Shown here one piece after another: positions 1 to 11,829 of a stretch of DNA of 64,000 nt. Location: NCBI RefSeq assembly GCF_037975245.1, contig NC_092563.1, positions 11,561,001 to 11,625,000 on the forward strand, in the 5' to 3' direction. The position numbers and the translations under genes are program-made. Each line of letters starts with the position of its first letter. Position 1 is the first letter of the stretch. Origin of the DNA: Apostichopus japonicus. Its lineage: Eukaryota; Echinodermata; Holothuroidea; Aspidochirotida; Stichopodidae. The notes under the pieces were generated by a model, which saw only the letters and a list, made by a program, of their open reading frames with translations, did not search any database and was not told the origin of the DNA.

Positions 1-209
1 ACTTCGCAATACTCTAGCAAAGAAATACCAGTTCCACAATCACGAAGAATCTTCTTGGAAAACAACGTGAAAACAGTTTGCAGGAAAGAAAGTTTGGCCG
101 TGTATCGTACTATAACAAAATTCTCCCACCATATGAAGTATATTTTCAAATGATTTATACCAGAAGATTTAGTTTTGGGGTGTTTTAACTCTTAAGTGTC
201 CGAACTTCG
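1..209. mobile_element. Partial copy of the GAAGTTCGGACAC-ended repeat, cut by the window edge
   Basis: It is nearly identical to 15637-15854, ending at GTGTCCGAACTTCGAAGTCACCATGCT. The remaining part lies outside the window. Confidence 0.85.
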
Positions 210-1265
210 AAGTCACCATGCTGCTAGATTTAGGACTGAAATTTACAAGAATATATTCTTACTGCTTCAGGTCGACGGCGAGTCTAGAATTGGATGTTGA
301 TTATGTTAGTAGGCTATACCTCTTTAGTCTTGGTCTGTGTGACGGCCGTACCTCGCTGTCATTAACACTACAGTTACTTGCATCTACACTATTGTGTTCT
401 CGTTAACATGACATGACAGATTTTCAGATTTGCTGTGTCATTCCCATAAATATTAGTGTTAAACTTACAGCAATTTGTACCGGAAGTTTTAAGAGAAAGA
501 TATCGCTGTGTGAACATCTGAATTAGAAAATGTAATCAAATAAAGTAACGTTGTCAAAACGTCTTTTCATCGATTCGAGCACTGTCCTATATACTAACGT
601 TAGACGCCACAATCATCGTTAGGGTAACTTTTGTCCGCTGCATGGTCCGCTGTAGCCGTATCTTTCATATCTTTTGTGTTACGTAATATGTAATCATTTG
701 TTTCTTTTTACAAAGTGACTATTGTTACAACTAGTCATAAGAATAATTTCCGACTACGCATGCGCAGTTACTATTTTTATGACGAGGAGTAACAATAATT
801 TCCGGTTAGGGTTAGGGTAAGGGTTAGGATCGAGGTTTAGGGTTATGTTTAGGGTTAGGGTTACCCCTACTACATGCGCAGTTGCTTTATTTACTTTACT
901 GCTCTTGAATTTGCCTTTGTTGTAAGAATAGTTTATAAATAATTGTTACAACTCGGCGTAAGAATAGCCACGGCCTTCTTTTTATGGTGATGAAGTCGAT
1001 ACTTTTTACGGAAGCTTTGGTGGATCTTGAAACGATTGCATCATATAGTTAGACGTCTGTACACGTGATGAATTGTTTTGTATACTTCCATAACAACTCC
1101 CTTGTATACTTTATCAACTCTCTTCAACGCGCAAACGGCAAAATGCCAACTTAAGCGTTTTAAGAAGAGGAAACTGTGTGTGGAATTAGAAGAAAATGAT
1201 AAAAGTGACCGCCAAGATGAAGTGAAAACTGCTTTTGAGCTAATCTCAATTATATATCATTTAAT
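207..1265. other. No gene seen (apart from the telomere-like tract)
   Basis: AT-rich DNA with paired words TTGTTACAACT and TAAGAATA at about 723-755 and 905-970, suggesting a degraded MITE around the TTAGGG tract. No frame resembles a protein family. Confidence 0.5.
804..872 (+). repeat. Interstitial telomere-like repeat
   Basis: Degenerate TTAGGG units: GGTTAGGGTTAGGGTAAGGG at the start and AGGGTTAGGGTTACCCC at the end. CATGCGCAGT words flank it on both sides (about 757 and 875), so it may be internal to a MITE rather than a healed break. Confidence 0.8.
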
Positions 1266-1631
1266 TTAAAGGCATTGAAGACTCGCCCCAAACCGCGTGC
1301 GGCCATCTGAAAAAGTTAACTTTCTGTTGCTTGCAAGTGACGTTTTGCTCGTGTCGCTACAAAATGCAGACAGTAATGAAACGTGATACCTTAGTTGTTA
1401 TCTTTAGCTGGACCTGAGATGTCCATCGCTGTATCGTTTATATACTGTGCTGTGGGTATTGACCGCAGCTGTATGTACTGACTGTAGACTAGAGTCAATT
1501 ACCGACGTTAGCAAGCTGTGTGTGTATTTTTCTGGGACCGATGGTGGTGTCACTTCTGTTACACCTCATTCGAAACTAGGTCAAATTACCGGCATTAGAC
1601 GTTTCTTTTTGCGGGAGTCTTCACTCGTTAA
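1266..1631 (+). mobile_element. piggyBac-like MITE, copy 1
   Basis: It is flanked by TTAA on both sides, with ends AGGCATTGAAGACT and AGTCTTCACTCG. It is about 80-85 percent similar by eye to copies at 16.1 and 31.1 kb. TTAA target duplication is the hallmark of the piggyBac superfamily. It is non-coding. Confidence 0.75.
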
Positions 1632-1649
1632 ATTTAAACCCTACACCCA

Positions 1650-2510
1650 CCATTCAGCATGGTACTTTCAAATGTGATCGTACTTCGAGATGCATCCTCT
1701 GCAGCCCTCCACAATGTTGAATCCAATTCCATCACCAGCCACAGCATGCAACTCACACACAAGAGTGACAAGACTAAGGGTCACATCACTTGCACAACCT
1801 CTGATGTCATCTATCTGCTCTATGGCCGAGTTTGCGGCATCCAGTATGTTGGTGAAACCAAAACCACCCTCAAGAAGCGGTTCTACCAGGGTCACAGATC
1901 CACAGTCAACACCATGAAGACTGAGACCCTGGTTGGAGAACACTCCAACCTTTCCCAACCATACCATTAATGACATGTCCCTACAGGGAATTGAACCTTT
2001 AGGTAGCCGTCCCAGTGACCTAGTACGAATCAGCAGAGAGAGACTCTGGATGCAGCGCCTTCGCACCATTCAACCTCATGGGCTCAACATTCAGAAAGGA
2101 CTGACTAACCTTTCTTTTCCCCCCCCCCAAGTTCCCCTTCTGTCCCCCCTCTTCTCGGAGCTCTCTTCCGCCTTTTTTCTCCACACTTTCCTGTCATTGT
2201 CCTTCTCTAGTTTACTCCCTACCCTCTTTCCTTAATCCGGATTAAGAGAGGCCTCTCTTTGTCCCTCTACGTGCAGTTTATGTCCTACCTCTCCTCTTCC
2301 CCTGTTGGTTTCTTTTTTCTCTTCATGCCTTGTCTCCTAATCCTCTTACATCTTTCTCTTTTGTGTTCATCCTGCTCATAAAATTGTCTGTATTCTGTGT
2401 GAATTTGTCCCTTCTTTTACTGTAACTTGTCATGCAGCCTCTGAAGAAGACCCTGCTAGGATCGAAACGTCAGGCCCTCTTACTTTTACACTTTTTCAAA
2501 TACTATTATA
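1650..2510 (+). mobile_element. PLE-3: 3' remnant of a Poseidon/Penelope-type element
   Basis: A GIY-YIG segment (VIYLLYGRVCGIQYVGETKT, then LKKRF and GHRSTVNTMKTE) is followed in another frame by FPNHTINDMSLQGIEPLG and RERLWMQRLRTIQPHGLN. A one-base insertion near 1951 explains the shift. The type differs from PLE-1 and PLE-2: there is no NCR...CPL cluster and the endonuclease is different. A pyrimidine-rich 3' region follows and the piece ends near a hammerhead-like motif. It starts next to a piggyBac-like MITE and its RT is absent. Confidence 0.8.
2437..2475 (+). ncRNA. Hammerhead-like motif at the end of PLE-3
   Basis: Stem I is GCCT (2437-2440) with AGGC (2472-2475). Between them are CTGAAGA, which fits the CUGANGA core, an imperfect stem II (GACCC/GGATC, one mismatch), GAAAC, and GTC as the cleavage triplet. 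Stem III is only two base pairs (AC/GT), like the minimal stems reported for PLE hammerheads that act as dimers. Single-copy activity is doubtful. Confidence 0.6.
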
Positions 2511-2760
2511 CAGTGGCGTAGCCAGATTTTTTTCAGTTGGGGGGCGCTGGGGGGGGGGGCTTGACCATTTCCTGGGAGGACGTCTTGTTAAGCGGAGCGC
2601 CACCATGGGTTGGCGCGCATCGTTCCATACATTTTTTTTAGCTAAACAGGCCTCCTAGATCGTTGGAAATGACACTTCCCAGGCCTTGTAAGATGCTCTA
2701 CATCCTTTTTTTTGAGATCCCATGTCTTGATATGGTCATCAAATAGTTAAGAGAAATAGA
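2511..2760 (+). mobile_element. One end of a hAT-like element with hairpin module
   Basis: It starts CAGTGGCGTAGCCAG directly after PLE-3, then a G-run, then the shared hairpin (2597-2616) and the conserved block CTCCTAGATCGTTGGAAATG and CACTTCCCAGGCCTTG. The other end was not found, so it may be truncated. Confidence 0.6.
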
Positions 2761-3884
2761 AAAAAAAAACAATCTGGTAAGTTACTTTGAAACATCATGA
2801 CATATCTTTTGTGAGTTTGACACCGGCATTGACATTTTCGACAAATCTGCAAATTGCGCGTGGAAAAAAGGAAAGATTGACTGGGCTTTTAGCCAAGTAT
2901 AACATACTGAAATGACCGAACTATATGTCAAACTTACATCAAAGATTGCGTCTGAAATATTATTAGGGTGATAGATTGCTTGGCCGATAGTTCTCAGTGA
3001 TAGTATTGTCTCCTTTCTTGAAAATTTTGCTTTTTAGCGGTTTTATGAGCATGAGGGTACGTCCCAGAAGTCACAAACCCGATTGAAAATGTAACAGAGT
3101 ATCGAGGCAATGACGCGAGCAATGATGTGAGAAACCTGTATGATGTCAGCATTTTTTACCTTTCAACATCTTCTTTGGCATTCCAGTACCTGGAAACCAC
3201 CTTTCAATTGTGACGTCACCGTCCATTTAGAAAAGAGAAACAAAAGCAAAGTTTGCCCGAAGAATCGAACACACAGATTCAGTAGTAAACATTATGTGTC
3301 TTGTTATTCTAGTAGAGTTGGAATTATATAATTCGACGGTCGTTAACATGGTTTTCAGTACAGTGCAACTACTGTAGATGTCTTCTCGGCCTATGCGCTA
3401 TGTCACGTCAGGTTTTTCAGCAACTATAGCCTACTGCCGGTCCGCGGTCGAAGGGTCGTTCATGAGTGGTCATCATGGAGATTCGAGACCATTCAGACCA
3501 ATGAATGATACAATTTTTCGCACATGTAATCACAGTAATCATGGTAATCAAAGGTCTACTGTACGTGGCAATACACACCTCTACCATAAAAAATGTTGAC
3601 CTCTGTGACCTCAATTGAGATTTGACAAAAGGTTATGGCATTTAGGCAGATACATGGTTCTACGTAATTGCTCATAGGAAATCTATGTTTCTGTGCAGTA
3701 TGAAGTTTAAACTATGTTCCACCAAAAGTAAGTGTTGAACAAAGTAAACCATCATCTCAGAATCACAAATAAGCAGCAAGGCCTACTGGAAGGTCTTGAA
3801 CAATTAAAAATAAAACATCTGCAAAACTTCCTACGAAGATAGCTTGGCTTCATTTACATTAGGGCTCCTATAGCACTAGGGATA
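2761..3884. other. No gene seen
   Basis: Unique AT-rich sequence. The short frames show no recognisable motif and their codon use looks random. A CGTGGCAATACACACCTC word near 3565 recurs at 21610, the trace of a dispersed repeat. Confidence 0.5.
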
Positions 3885-4190
3885 TATACCATGCAGGCGC
3901 GTATCCAAGGGCCGTTGGGGGCGCGCGTCCCCCGGGTAAGAAAAAGAGGAGAGAAAAAAAGAGAGAAGAAAAAAGTGGGGGAAAAAAAGAAGAGGAAGGA
4001 AGGGAAAAGAAAACAGAGAGAAAAAGGAGAATTGGAGGGAGTAGAAGAAACACACCAAGACACCAGGAAGAGAAAGAGGAACAGTGACATAATTACAGCG
4101 CTGATCCCTATTATATACACAGGGAAACCAGTGACGGATCGAGGATTTCGGAAGGGGCGTGCGCCACAACCAACCACTTACACCGACAAC
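3885..4190. repeat. Fragment related to the hAT-like families, with a purine tract
   Basis: It begins with a CAGGCGCGTATCCAAGG end-like sequence and a GGGCGCGCGTCCCCCGGG palindrome. A purine-rich tract (about 3940-4080) follows, ending GAAGAGAAAGAGGAACAGTGACA, which matches the reverse complement of about 54548-54570. A second end-like sequence, GTGACGGATCGAGGATTTCGG without its first bases, lies near 4131. The Lys/Glu-rich ORF across it is purine-tract translation, not a gene. Confidence 0.5.
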
Positions 4191-4720
4191 TCCAATTTTG
4201 ACGTTTCCATTTTTTTCTCTCTCACTAAGGTATGTAAATATATATACTATATATGGTCTATAACGCGTGTGTGTGTGTATGGACGCCTTAAACAATTGTA
4301 CAATGTGCTATGAAACCAACTGAGACCAGGATCTATATGCGAACTGCACTAGACATATATCCTTCGATGCAACACTGCCATCCAGAGATAACATGTTATA
4401 CACTCCGACCTGAATGCTACTTGTTACCCTAAACCTAGTACCGAAACTCGTAGGCTACAATTAATCTAAATATAAATTCCGCATGCGATTGGAAAATTGA
4501 GCACATCTCCTGTGAATATCGTGTGTAGTGGATCCAAGGGCGTATCATGGGGGAGATGGGATGATATTGTTCCCATCTGCATGAAAACTCGCGCCCCACA
4601 ACCCTACACCCCACCCCCTATAATCGCTTCCCGATGAGTTATGAACTTTATTGATGACCTTCGCCCGTAGTACCAAGACCTTGACAAAATCCGGCAACAC
4701 ACCACTTCATCGATAACAAG

Positions 4721-7298
4721 TGTACGGAGAGCCAAACGTTCCATAAATGTCGAAAAAGAAAGTGAAGTGTCCAAGTTAATATATATATGTCCAAATCGAT
4801 ATCAACATGTTACAATTCGATATCAGCATGTTACAATTCGATATCAGCATGTTACAATTCCATATGAACATGTCGAAACAAAATACAATATGCCATTGCG
4901 TCTATCAACATGTCAAATTCAACATCAGCATGTCGAAAACTTGTAACAGCATGCCATTACTACATTGGTCATGTCAACATGCTATATTTACGTCGTGCTA
5001 TAATTTTGGCACTTCGGCGCGCGCCAACGTTTCATATATGTCGAGATTTATTTCAGTATGTCCAAAACTTGTGTCAGCATGGTGAGCGAAGAGTAGTGAA
5101 GTATTGCCATGACAACGTTGCACATGGTTCGTGTCGTTCACACGGTACTATGGTTGAATCATGGAGCTATAAACAGAAGGAGAAAACCCACTTTGAAGTA
5201 TCATTGTAACCGACAAAATTTGATCGCCATAAGTAAACATGCCTCAGGGCACAAACACGGGTAAAGCCATCATCAGCTATTACGTAATCCTGGTACAAAG
5301 GTCATTTCGTATATAGCGTCCCTCACAACATAACAACAGACACTCCGATCCTAACGTATATGTAATTGAAATAGTATACGCAGTACTCATATATGTTACG
5401 TTACGCATACCTGTAAGAATTTCGATCGGAATATATCTTTCATTTCTCACCGAATCATGCGAAGATTAGTATTTAATAATTAATTGTTTATCTCAGCATA
5501 TATTTCATCGCAATATATGAACAAGTAATGGCGAAATAGGTACTTTTAGTCAAGTATTTTCCGATAAAACTTTTCTTCGTTCGTTAGGCAAATAACGTTA
5601 GTGCTGTTTGTTATTGCATTGGGCACCTAGTGTTATAAAATTAACAAAATTAATTTAACACGAAACATGGCTGCCAAAAAACTTTGCATCCGCCGAGGAC
5701 ATTAGAAATGTTCATGCTACAGGATATAGTTGAATTTGAAGCTGATGATTGAAGAGTTTGAGAGGCTGGATGTTCCAGACGACATAAATTTGGAAGATAC
5801 AAATGTTGAAAAACATGAGGAACAAATTCTAAGATAATTAGCAGGTTATGTGCCATTTGCCCTTAAAAAACGTTACATGAAAGTTAAGAGTACTCAGAAT
5901 GCTTTAATATTTTTACAGTACTTAAACTGTATGTCTGTTGCAGGTGAAGGTCACAGTTTTTTAGATTACAGTAAAGCCTGGGTGGAAAAACAAAATAGAG
6001 GTGGATTAATCTTAGTTAATGATAATATTTTCATGCTTTTCAAGACTGGAATTTCAGACAAAGCAAATTTTAAACATGAAGACCTTGCAACGTCTGGTAG
6101 TGTAAAACCTGTCTCGAAACCAACTGGAGGAGGGTAGGGGAGGTAGATGGGGGACGGGTACAGATTAACTCTAAATCAGGAGGCAGACACCAGAGTGGTA
6201 TGTTTAATAAAAGTATAATTTCTCATCTCGTTCTACATCTACAGCGTATAATACACAATATTAACATTTGCCCAATATAACGTACTGGGGTCGGGCACAA
6301 CCCAAGGATACGCAGGCATAACACTGGGGCTGCGCAAGGGTAGGGCAGTCTAAACATCGGCAATCCACCGGTGTCGGGCAGCACAGGCTTCGGGCATTCC
6401 GCTGGACTCGGGCAGCGCAGGTGTCGGGCACTCTAAAATGCCTAAACACATTTGTTTGGACTTAGGCAAATATCAAAGGCTTTACCACGAGGAAGGAAAG
6501 TTCCTCGTCTTGCACTCGACCGACTCTCCGACTCTCTGACTCACTCATTTACGAAAGAACCCTTCATTAAAATACCCCGGAAATAACCCCCGTATACACA
6601 CGTCCGTACATAAACTGTAAAAAAAAGGCTTAGACCAATCATGGACTACCTGTATATAACTACGATGGGTTGCGACCAATGGGATCGACTCACACACCTA
6701 CCGCCGTGCCTGCCTATGCCAGTCACGGGAATACATCGATATAGCAAAATTACGTAATCAGTTCCTGTTCCTGTTTCGGATAAACATCTCTCGTTACCTC
6801 CGCGGAGCGCAACAGATGTAACCCCTGAGGGAACGAAACGTATCTCACTAAGGAAAAGTCGTAGCTTTCCGCTACAGTATATTCAACCATAGTACCGTGT
6901 GAACGACACGAACCATGTGCAACGTTGTCATGGTAATACTTCACTACTCTTCGCTCACCATGCTGACACAAGTTTTGGACATACTGAAATAAATCTCGAC
7001 ATATATGAAACGTTGGCGCGCGCCGAAGTTCCAAAATTATAGCACGACGTAAATATAGCATGTTGACATGACCAATGTAGTAATGGCATGCTGTTACAAG
7101 TTTTCGACATGCTGATGTTGAATTTGACATGTTGATAGACGCAATGGCATATTGTATTTTGTTTCGACATGTTCATATGGAATTGTAACATGCTGATATC
7201 GAATTGTAACATGTTGATATCGATTTGGACATATATATATTAACTTGGACACTTCACTTTCTTTTTCGACATTTATGGAACGTTTGGCTCTCCGTACA
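4721..7298. mobile_element. Foldback-type element with long inverted arms
   Basis: Left arm 4721-5159 and right arm 6881-7298 are near-identical inverted copies starting TGTACGGAGAGCC. The left arm is 21 bp longer because it carries one more copy of a 21-bp subterminal repeat (ATTCGATATCAGCATGTTAC unit). The interior of about 1.7 kb holds a decayed transposase-like frame (5720-6137) and a short region rich in TCGGGCA motifs (6290-6440). No convincing target duplication is visible, so the outermost base is uncertain. Confidence 0.8.
5725..6137 (+). pseudogene. Decayed transposase-like fragment inside the foldback element
   Basis: The frame reads LIEEFERLDVPDDINLEDTN, a stop at 5838, then LAGYVPFALKKRY, FLQYLNCMSVAGEG and SKAWVEKQNRGGLILVND. 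The combination AGYV...K and W...NRGGL...F resembles the C-terminal part of invertebrate P-like or hAT-like transposases, but I cannot name the family firmly. It ends in low-complexity glycine. It is probably the relic of the enzyme that once moved the element. Confidence 0.45.
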
Positions 7299-7599
7299 AG
7301 TGATCGGGTTGTGTATTAGTGACGTCTAGATGTCGCCCACTGACCTACATGGAGTGTGACCACTCCCGATTTCGCAATTTCCAAGATCAGTCCCCGAAAA
7401 ATTCCAAGGGCAATGTACTGTATGGATGTCTAGCAATATCTAGCGATATCTAGGTATGAAAATCCAAAGATCTTCCCTAAACTAAAGTCAGATAGAGAAT
7501 CGAAGCCTTCAGTGTGTGATGAACTTGAAACTGTGCGTCTTTCGAAATGAAAAGAATGTGGGGCATTGCACAATAAACAGATACAAGTTATTTATTTCA

Positions 7600-9175
7600 G
7601 TCTTATTTCAATTACTTGAATTTGTAAAGCAAACAGCAGATATCAAATCATATCAGTGAGCATGAAAATGGCGTTCCATGATGAACAGCCTCCAAACTGT
7701 CTATATGTGAAGTGTTCGGTTTCGGAACTTATCTGGTACTTTATCATTTCCTTCAAAGAAGTTTTATATTATAGCCGTTATAAGAGGTATTTTGCACACC
7801 AAGAAAATAACTGTCTGAATTTTCGAAAATTCCCTGACCAACATTCTTCATCATACTTCCCTCTACTCGTGCAAGGACGTAGCCAGGGGGAGCAGTGGGA
7901 GCAAAAAAATGTTAAAAACTGTTGTTTTTTTGCATGGTATTTTGTCAGTGCTCTTTTGATCTTGAATACTCGTCAGCTCTGTTAACTCGATTATATAATC
8001 GTAGTAACATTCAGGCCTACTGATTCACCTACTTAGTTTGGCAGATCATCATATGCAATTAGCTAAATTTAGCCTATAGCCTGGCAAGCCTACAGTTTGC
8101 CACTGCGTAATAAAATACATATTGCCTACCTAACCGCACTCGATGGACTATCACGAACCGTATGCACAACGACGAAGACAACGTGCGTTCTCATCCTTTC
8201 TATGATTCGTCATGAGTTGTTTGTTGCACGAACAGCATGCTATGAAGCTAAGCTAGCAATCGTACGTGATACGCGCTTCCTATAAATTATTATTACACTG
8301 CTAAATATGAAAGTTTATATTGTCCATCAGTTAAGTTCGTCAAATATATTTAAAGTCCAGACATTGGACAATAAACAAGAATCATCCTACTGGAAAAGTG
8401 TAAAAAGAGCACTATGTGTTTGTCTTTCTGATATAATATGTAAAAGATCGAACATGTAAAAGAATAATTCAAACCGCGGAAACAAAATCTGCTGATAATA
8501 TGATATCATATATGATAATGACGAAACAGGGAAAACATTGCACCAGATCGCATCTAAGAGCCTTCAATTGTTCAAAAAAGGCGAGGGGGACACCCCTCCC
8601 CTTAGACCCCTCCCCATATCAATCGCAAAATGAGCCCCCCCCCCTTGCAAATTCCTGGCTATGTTGCTGTACTCGTGCAATTTTGACCGGTCTGTTATGG
8701 GTTGAAGGAGGTTTTTCTAAATTGGTTGTCCATAGATATATTTTGTGCAACATTATGGGTATGTTCAGAAGTGAATTTATTCACGAGAAATTTTAAATTT
8801 CATATTCTGAACAAATAATGGGCTTAAAACCTTGAAAAGTGGGGCTGACGGGTATTGTGGGCCGCGAGGTAGAATCACCCACAAATGCAATGATCCACAG
8901 GAGATGGAATGAGGTCGAACATGATGTGTGACTGTTGACAATCTTGAAAAAGGTTATGGATGAAAAAAAAAAACTATTGGGAAATACTTGGTTCTTCAGG
9001 CAAAAATGCACATCTGGTTGGTCATTTTCAAGCCCGAGAAGTGCCATTTCTGGTCATCTAGGGGGTATCAAAACCAAAAGAATTCTGGTACGCTGCGCGC
9101 CAACTGATGGTGGCGCTCAGTTTAGATAGTAATTCGCGCCCCGGGTTAGAAAATCCTGCATACGCGCCCCGTATA
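7600..9175 (-). repeat. Dispersed repeat related to 53.29-54.54 kb, split by a hAT insertion
   Basis: Outside the nested element, this stretch matches the reverse complement of 53289-54541. The matching blocks include the start CAGGATTTTCTAACCCGGGG (read on minus, end near 9170), the hairpin module at 9097-9116 and a shared block near 7620-7860. The family is of hAT-MITE type by its neighbours, but I could not find both ends. Confidence 0.7.
7872..8669. mobile_element. Non-autonomous hAT element, 798 bp, 8-bp target duplication
   Basis: It is flanked by perfect direct repeats TACTCGTG (7864-7871 and 8670-8677). Ends are CAAGGACGTAGCCAGG and CCTGGCTATGTTGCTG, an imperfect 16-bp inverted pair. 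It interrupts another repeat whose uninterrupted relative is at 53.29-54.54 kb (reverse strand), confirming the insertion. No transposase is visible. Confidence 0.85.
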
Positions 9176-9309
9176 CTATACAGTAGCTATAGGTGTGCGA
9201 GCGTCAAAAGCCTATATAGTACCATACTGCTACTTTGAACCGCTACTCGATTAGCGCGATTCGTCCATTTTCCTGCAGATTGGTGCGCGAAAAAATATCG
9301 CTTACTTCA

Positions 9310-10305
9310 CACTGGCGGATCCAAGGGGGCCAAGGGGGGCCATGCCCCCCCCCCCAAAGGTGAGCCAAAAAGTGTTTCCGAACATCCGCTAAATCATATG
9401 ATTGGAAATTAAAAAAATCGAGAGGAATAGCAGTGGTAGACTAGTCTAAACCTTTTCGTTTTCTGGTTTAAAATTAAATGCAGAGCTCCCAACTGACCTG
9501 CAATTCGCGGGAATTAGACCCGCATTCTAACACCCAAACCCGCTGACCCGCACAAGCGTCCGAAAAATCCGCATTGTAATTGTCAAGTATACATAAACAA
9601 ATTTGCATCAAATTTTGACTTAGCAACCATCATTTCTTTAGCATTTAGCATAATAGAGTATAAAACCTCCTTTACAGCATCATTTGAACCTCAAATTAGC
9701 CTATATTTCTTTTCATTGGGGCGAGCAGCGAACATTTTCATGCCACGGGAAAGAATGAATTATCACCTACCATTCAATTTATTGATGTTACACACAAAAA
9801 AATGCATATTTCTCAGAAAATTTTGGGTGACAAAAGCCTTTCTAAGTGCCACCAATTTACATGTAGGCATCACCAGGATTCCAAAAAATTCAAAAGGGGA
9901 GGGGGTGACCCCCTCCCCTTATACCCCTCCCCCAGGACGGCGATTCGTGGCATGGACCAGCATTTGCCTTCTCAAGAGTTGGGAGCTATGTAAATATAGG
10001 AGCATGAGGATTTACAGTTTAACACCATTTTGCAGTTACAGGCTGGTTGTAAGAAATTTATAACCTATGAGAAATAAAATTTCTTGAGAAAGATGATCCC
10101 AACTTTGTTTTATAAATATTTTAGAAAATTACACTTGGGAAACACTTTTTTAGAAGTAAATTAACATCACCATTGTACACTTTTGTCGCACCAAATTGCA
10201 TCTGAGGGCATTCAGCAATAGAAAATTTTCCCCTTAGACCCCTCCCCCATATCACTCTAATGCCACTTTGGCCCCTCCCAAACAAAGGCCCTGGATCCGC
10301 CAGTG
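9310..10305. mobile_element. Non-autonomous hAT element, 996 bp, 8-bp target duplication
   Basis: Terminal inverted repeats are CACTGGCGGATCCA and TGGATCCGCCAGTG, flanked by perfect TTACTTCA duplications (9302-9309 and 10306-10313). The interior is C/G-run rich and contains inverted GGGGAGGGG/CCCCTCCCC segments. No transposase frame is seen. Confidence 0.9.
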
Positions 10306-10313
10306 TTACTTCA

Positions 10314-11586
10314 TTACACTGCCTAAATCAAAGCCTAGCGATCTTTTACGCAATGAAAATCTGAGCGTCTTTCTTCCAAAAAATAACAGTGAACTTGTCT
10401 CCAATAATAAATTGTTGTATACTTTGCGAATTATGACTGTGATAGCCAGTGGGAAAATGCCATCTTAAGTGTATTGGTATTCTGACTGGTATTCTTTACG
10501 TTGTTGTGCTAAAGAACCCACCTTTACCCCACCGTTGCTGGCCTAGACTATATACATAAAATTTCCAATAGGCCAAGTCTGGTTTGTTCGAGTTGTCCCA
10601 TAATCATAAACTTGACGAAAGACGAACGTTTCTTTTAAGGCCTAGCTATATGCTGAAACTAGTGGAAGAGACTAACTTGAGATCAACAGCGCTAGCCAAC
10701 CAGACACAACTCGTAAACTCAGTGCCAAACTAAGACCGTTTTACACAATTAATTAGCATTGAGTTTGGTCATACTCAAATATCTAACTAGGCGACAGTTA
10801 AGTTTCGTAAACGGCGCCTGGTTATTTCCCCAACGCAACTACATCCAAGCCTGAAGTTATTATTTGGCAGTGAATCTCGAAAATTGCGAAATACGACGGC
10901 CCCACGCACACATATACACACGCCATCATGACTTCATAGATTCCTTTCGCCAGTTCGCCTTCGGCCAGATTAAAAAATTAGGGGGAAAAAGAAAGAAAAT
11001 GCAAGTAATTTAACTCTTTTTCATTTTTATTCATCCATTTATCTTATAATTTTCGTGGAGCCCCAACGGTTGGACATTGGACAGAGGCTATATAAAGTCA
11101 TAGATATGGTAACATAAAATGCATCTCGTCGTGGTGGTGGTGGATGCTACTGGCAGATACGGTGTCATTTTAGTTGCACCGCCTCACAATACTATTTGCT
11201 CTAACGTACTTTGTAATGGAATTGGGTATAGCTCAATACGTGCTAACAGTCAACGTTGTACAAACTCTAATTGCCTTGGTTCATGGGCAACACATTAGAA
11301 ATACACTATGACTTCTTTGGTAGTATAGAAAACTAAAACTCGTGCAGTATCGGTTTGCCAATCAGCATAAATTGGTTAAGGGGTCACGTAAACGCCACCG
11401 GGACCAATTTATAAGAGCAAGCCAGATCTGTGCATAAAAAATAAATAAAAATAAAAACATTTTAATGAGGATTCGTTTCCTTCATTTGTACCTCTTCTTT
11501 CTGAAGTCATGAGTACTTACTTACATGTGATTGGTATGCTGATTTGTCGCAATGGCTTACCTTGATTTTCAGTAAAAACAGCTAGG
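10314..11586. other. No gene seen
   Basis: Unique sequence between two repeat blocks. I found no splice-bounded frame, tRNA or repeat array in it. Confidence 0.5.
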
Positions 11587-11591
11587 TTTAA

Positions 11592-11622
11592 TCATGGAGG
11601 TAAAACAGTTTTACCTCCATGG
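11592..11622. mobile_element. Ultra-short (31 bp) hairpin insertion with 5-bp target duplication
   Basis: Arms CATGGAGGTAAAAC and TTTTACCTCCATGG surround a two-base centre. TTTAA occurs directly on both sides (11587-11591, 11623-11627). The same arms occur at 52441-52478. Confidence 0.6.
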
Positions 11623-11829
11623 TTTAATAAAGGCCTCATAATTTTAAACTTGGACTACTAGTACATGTATGCTCAAGACGATTTTTTGGTTTCATACTAT
11701 CTGGGCCAATGGTCCATAATACATAAATAAATTGGTCCAAACAGACAAAACTATCGCAATAATTTATAAGTTAGGCTATAATAGTCTATTATACATGATA
11801 TATTTCAATATGAACACAGTTAACGACTA

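Noticed and set aside
3891-4313. 140-codon Lys/Glu-rich frame
   Set aside because: It is the translation of a purine tract within a repeat fragment; the opposite strand gives equally long frames.
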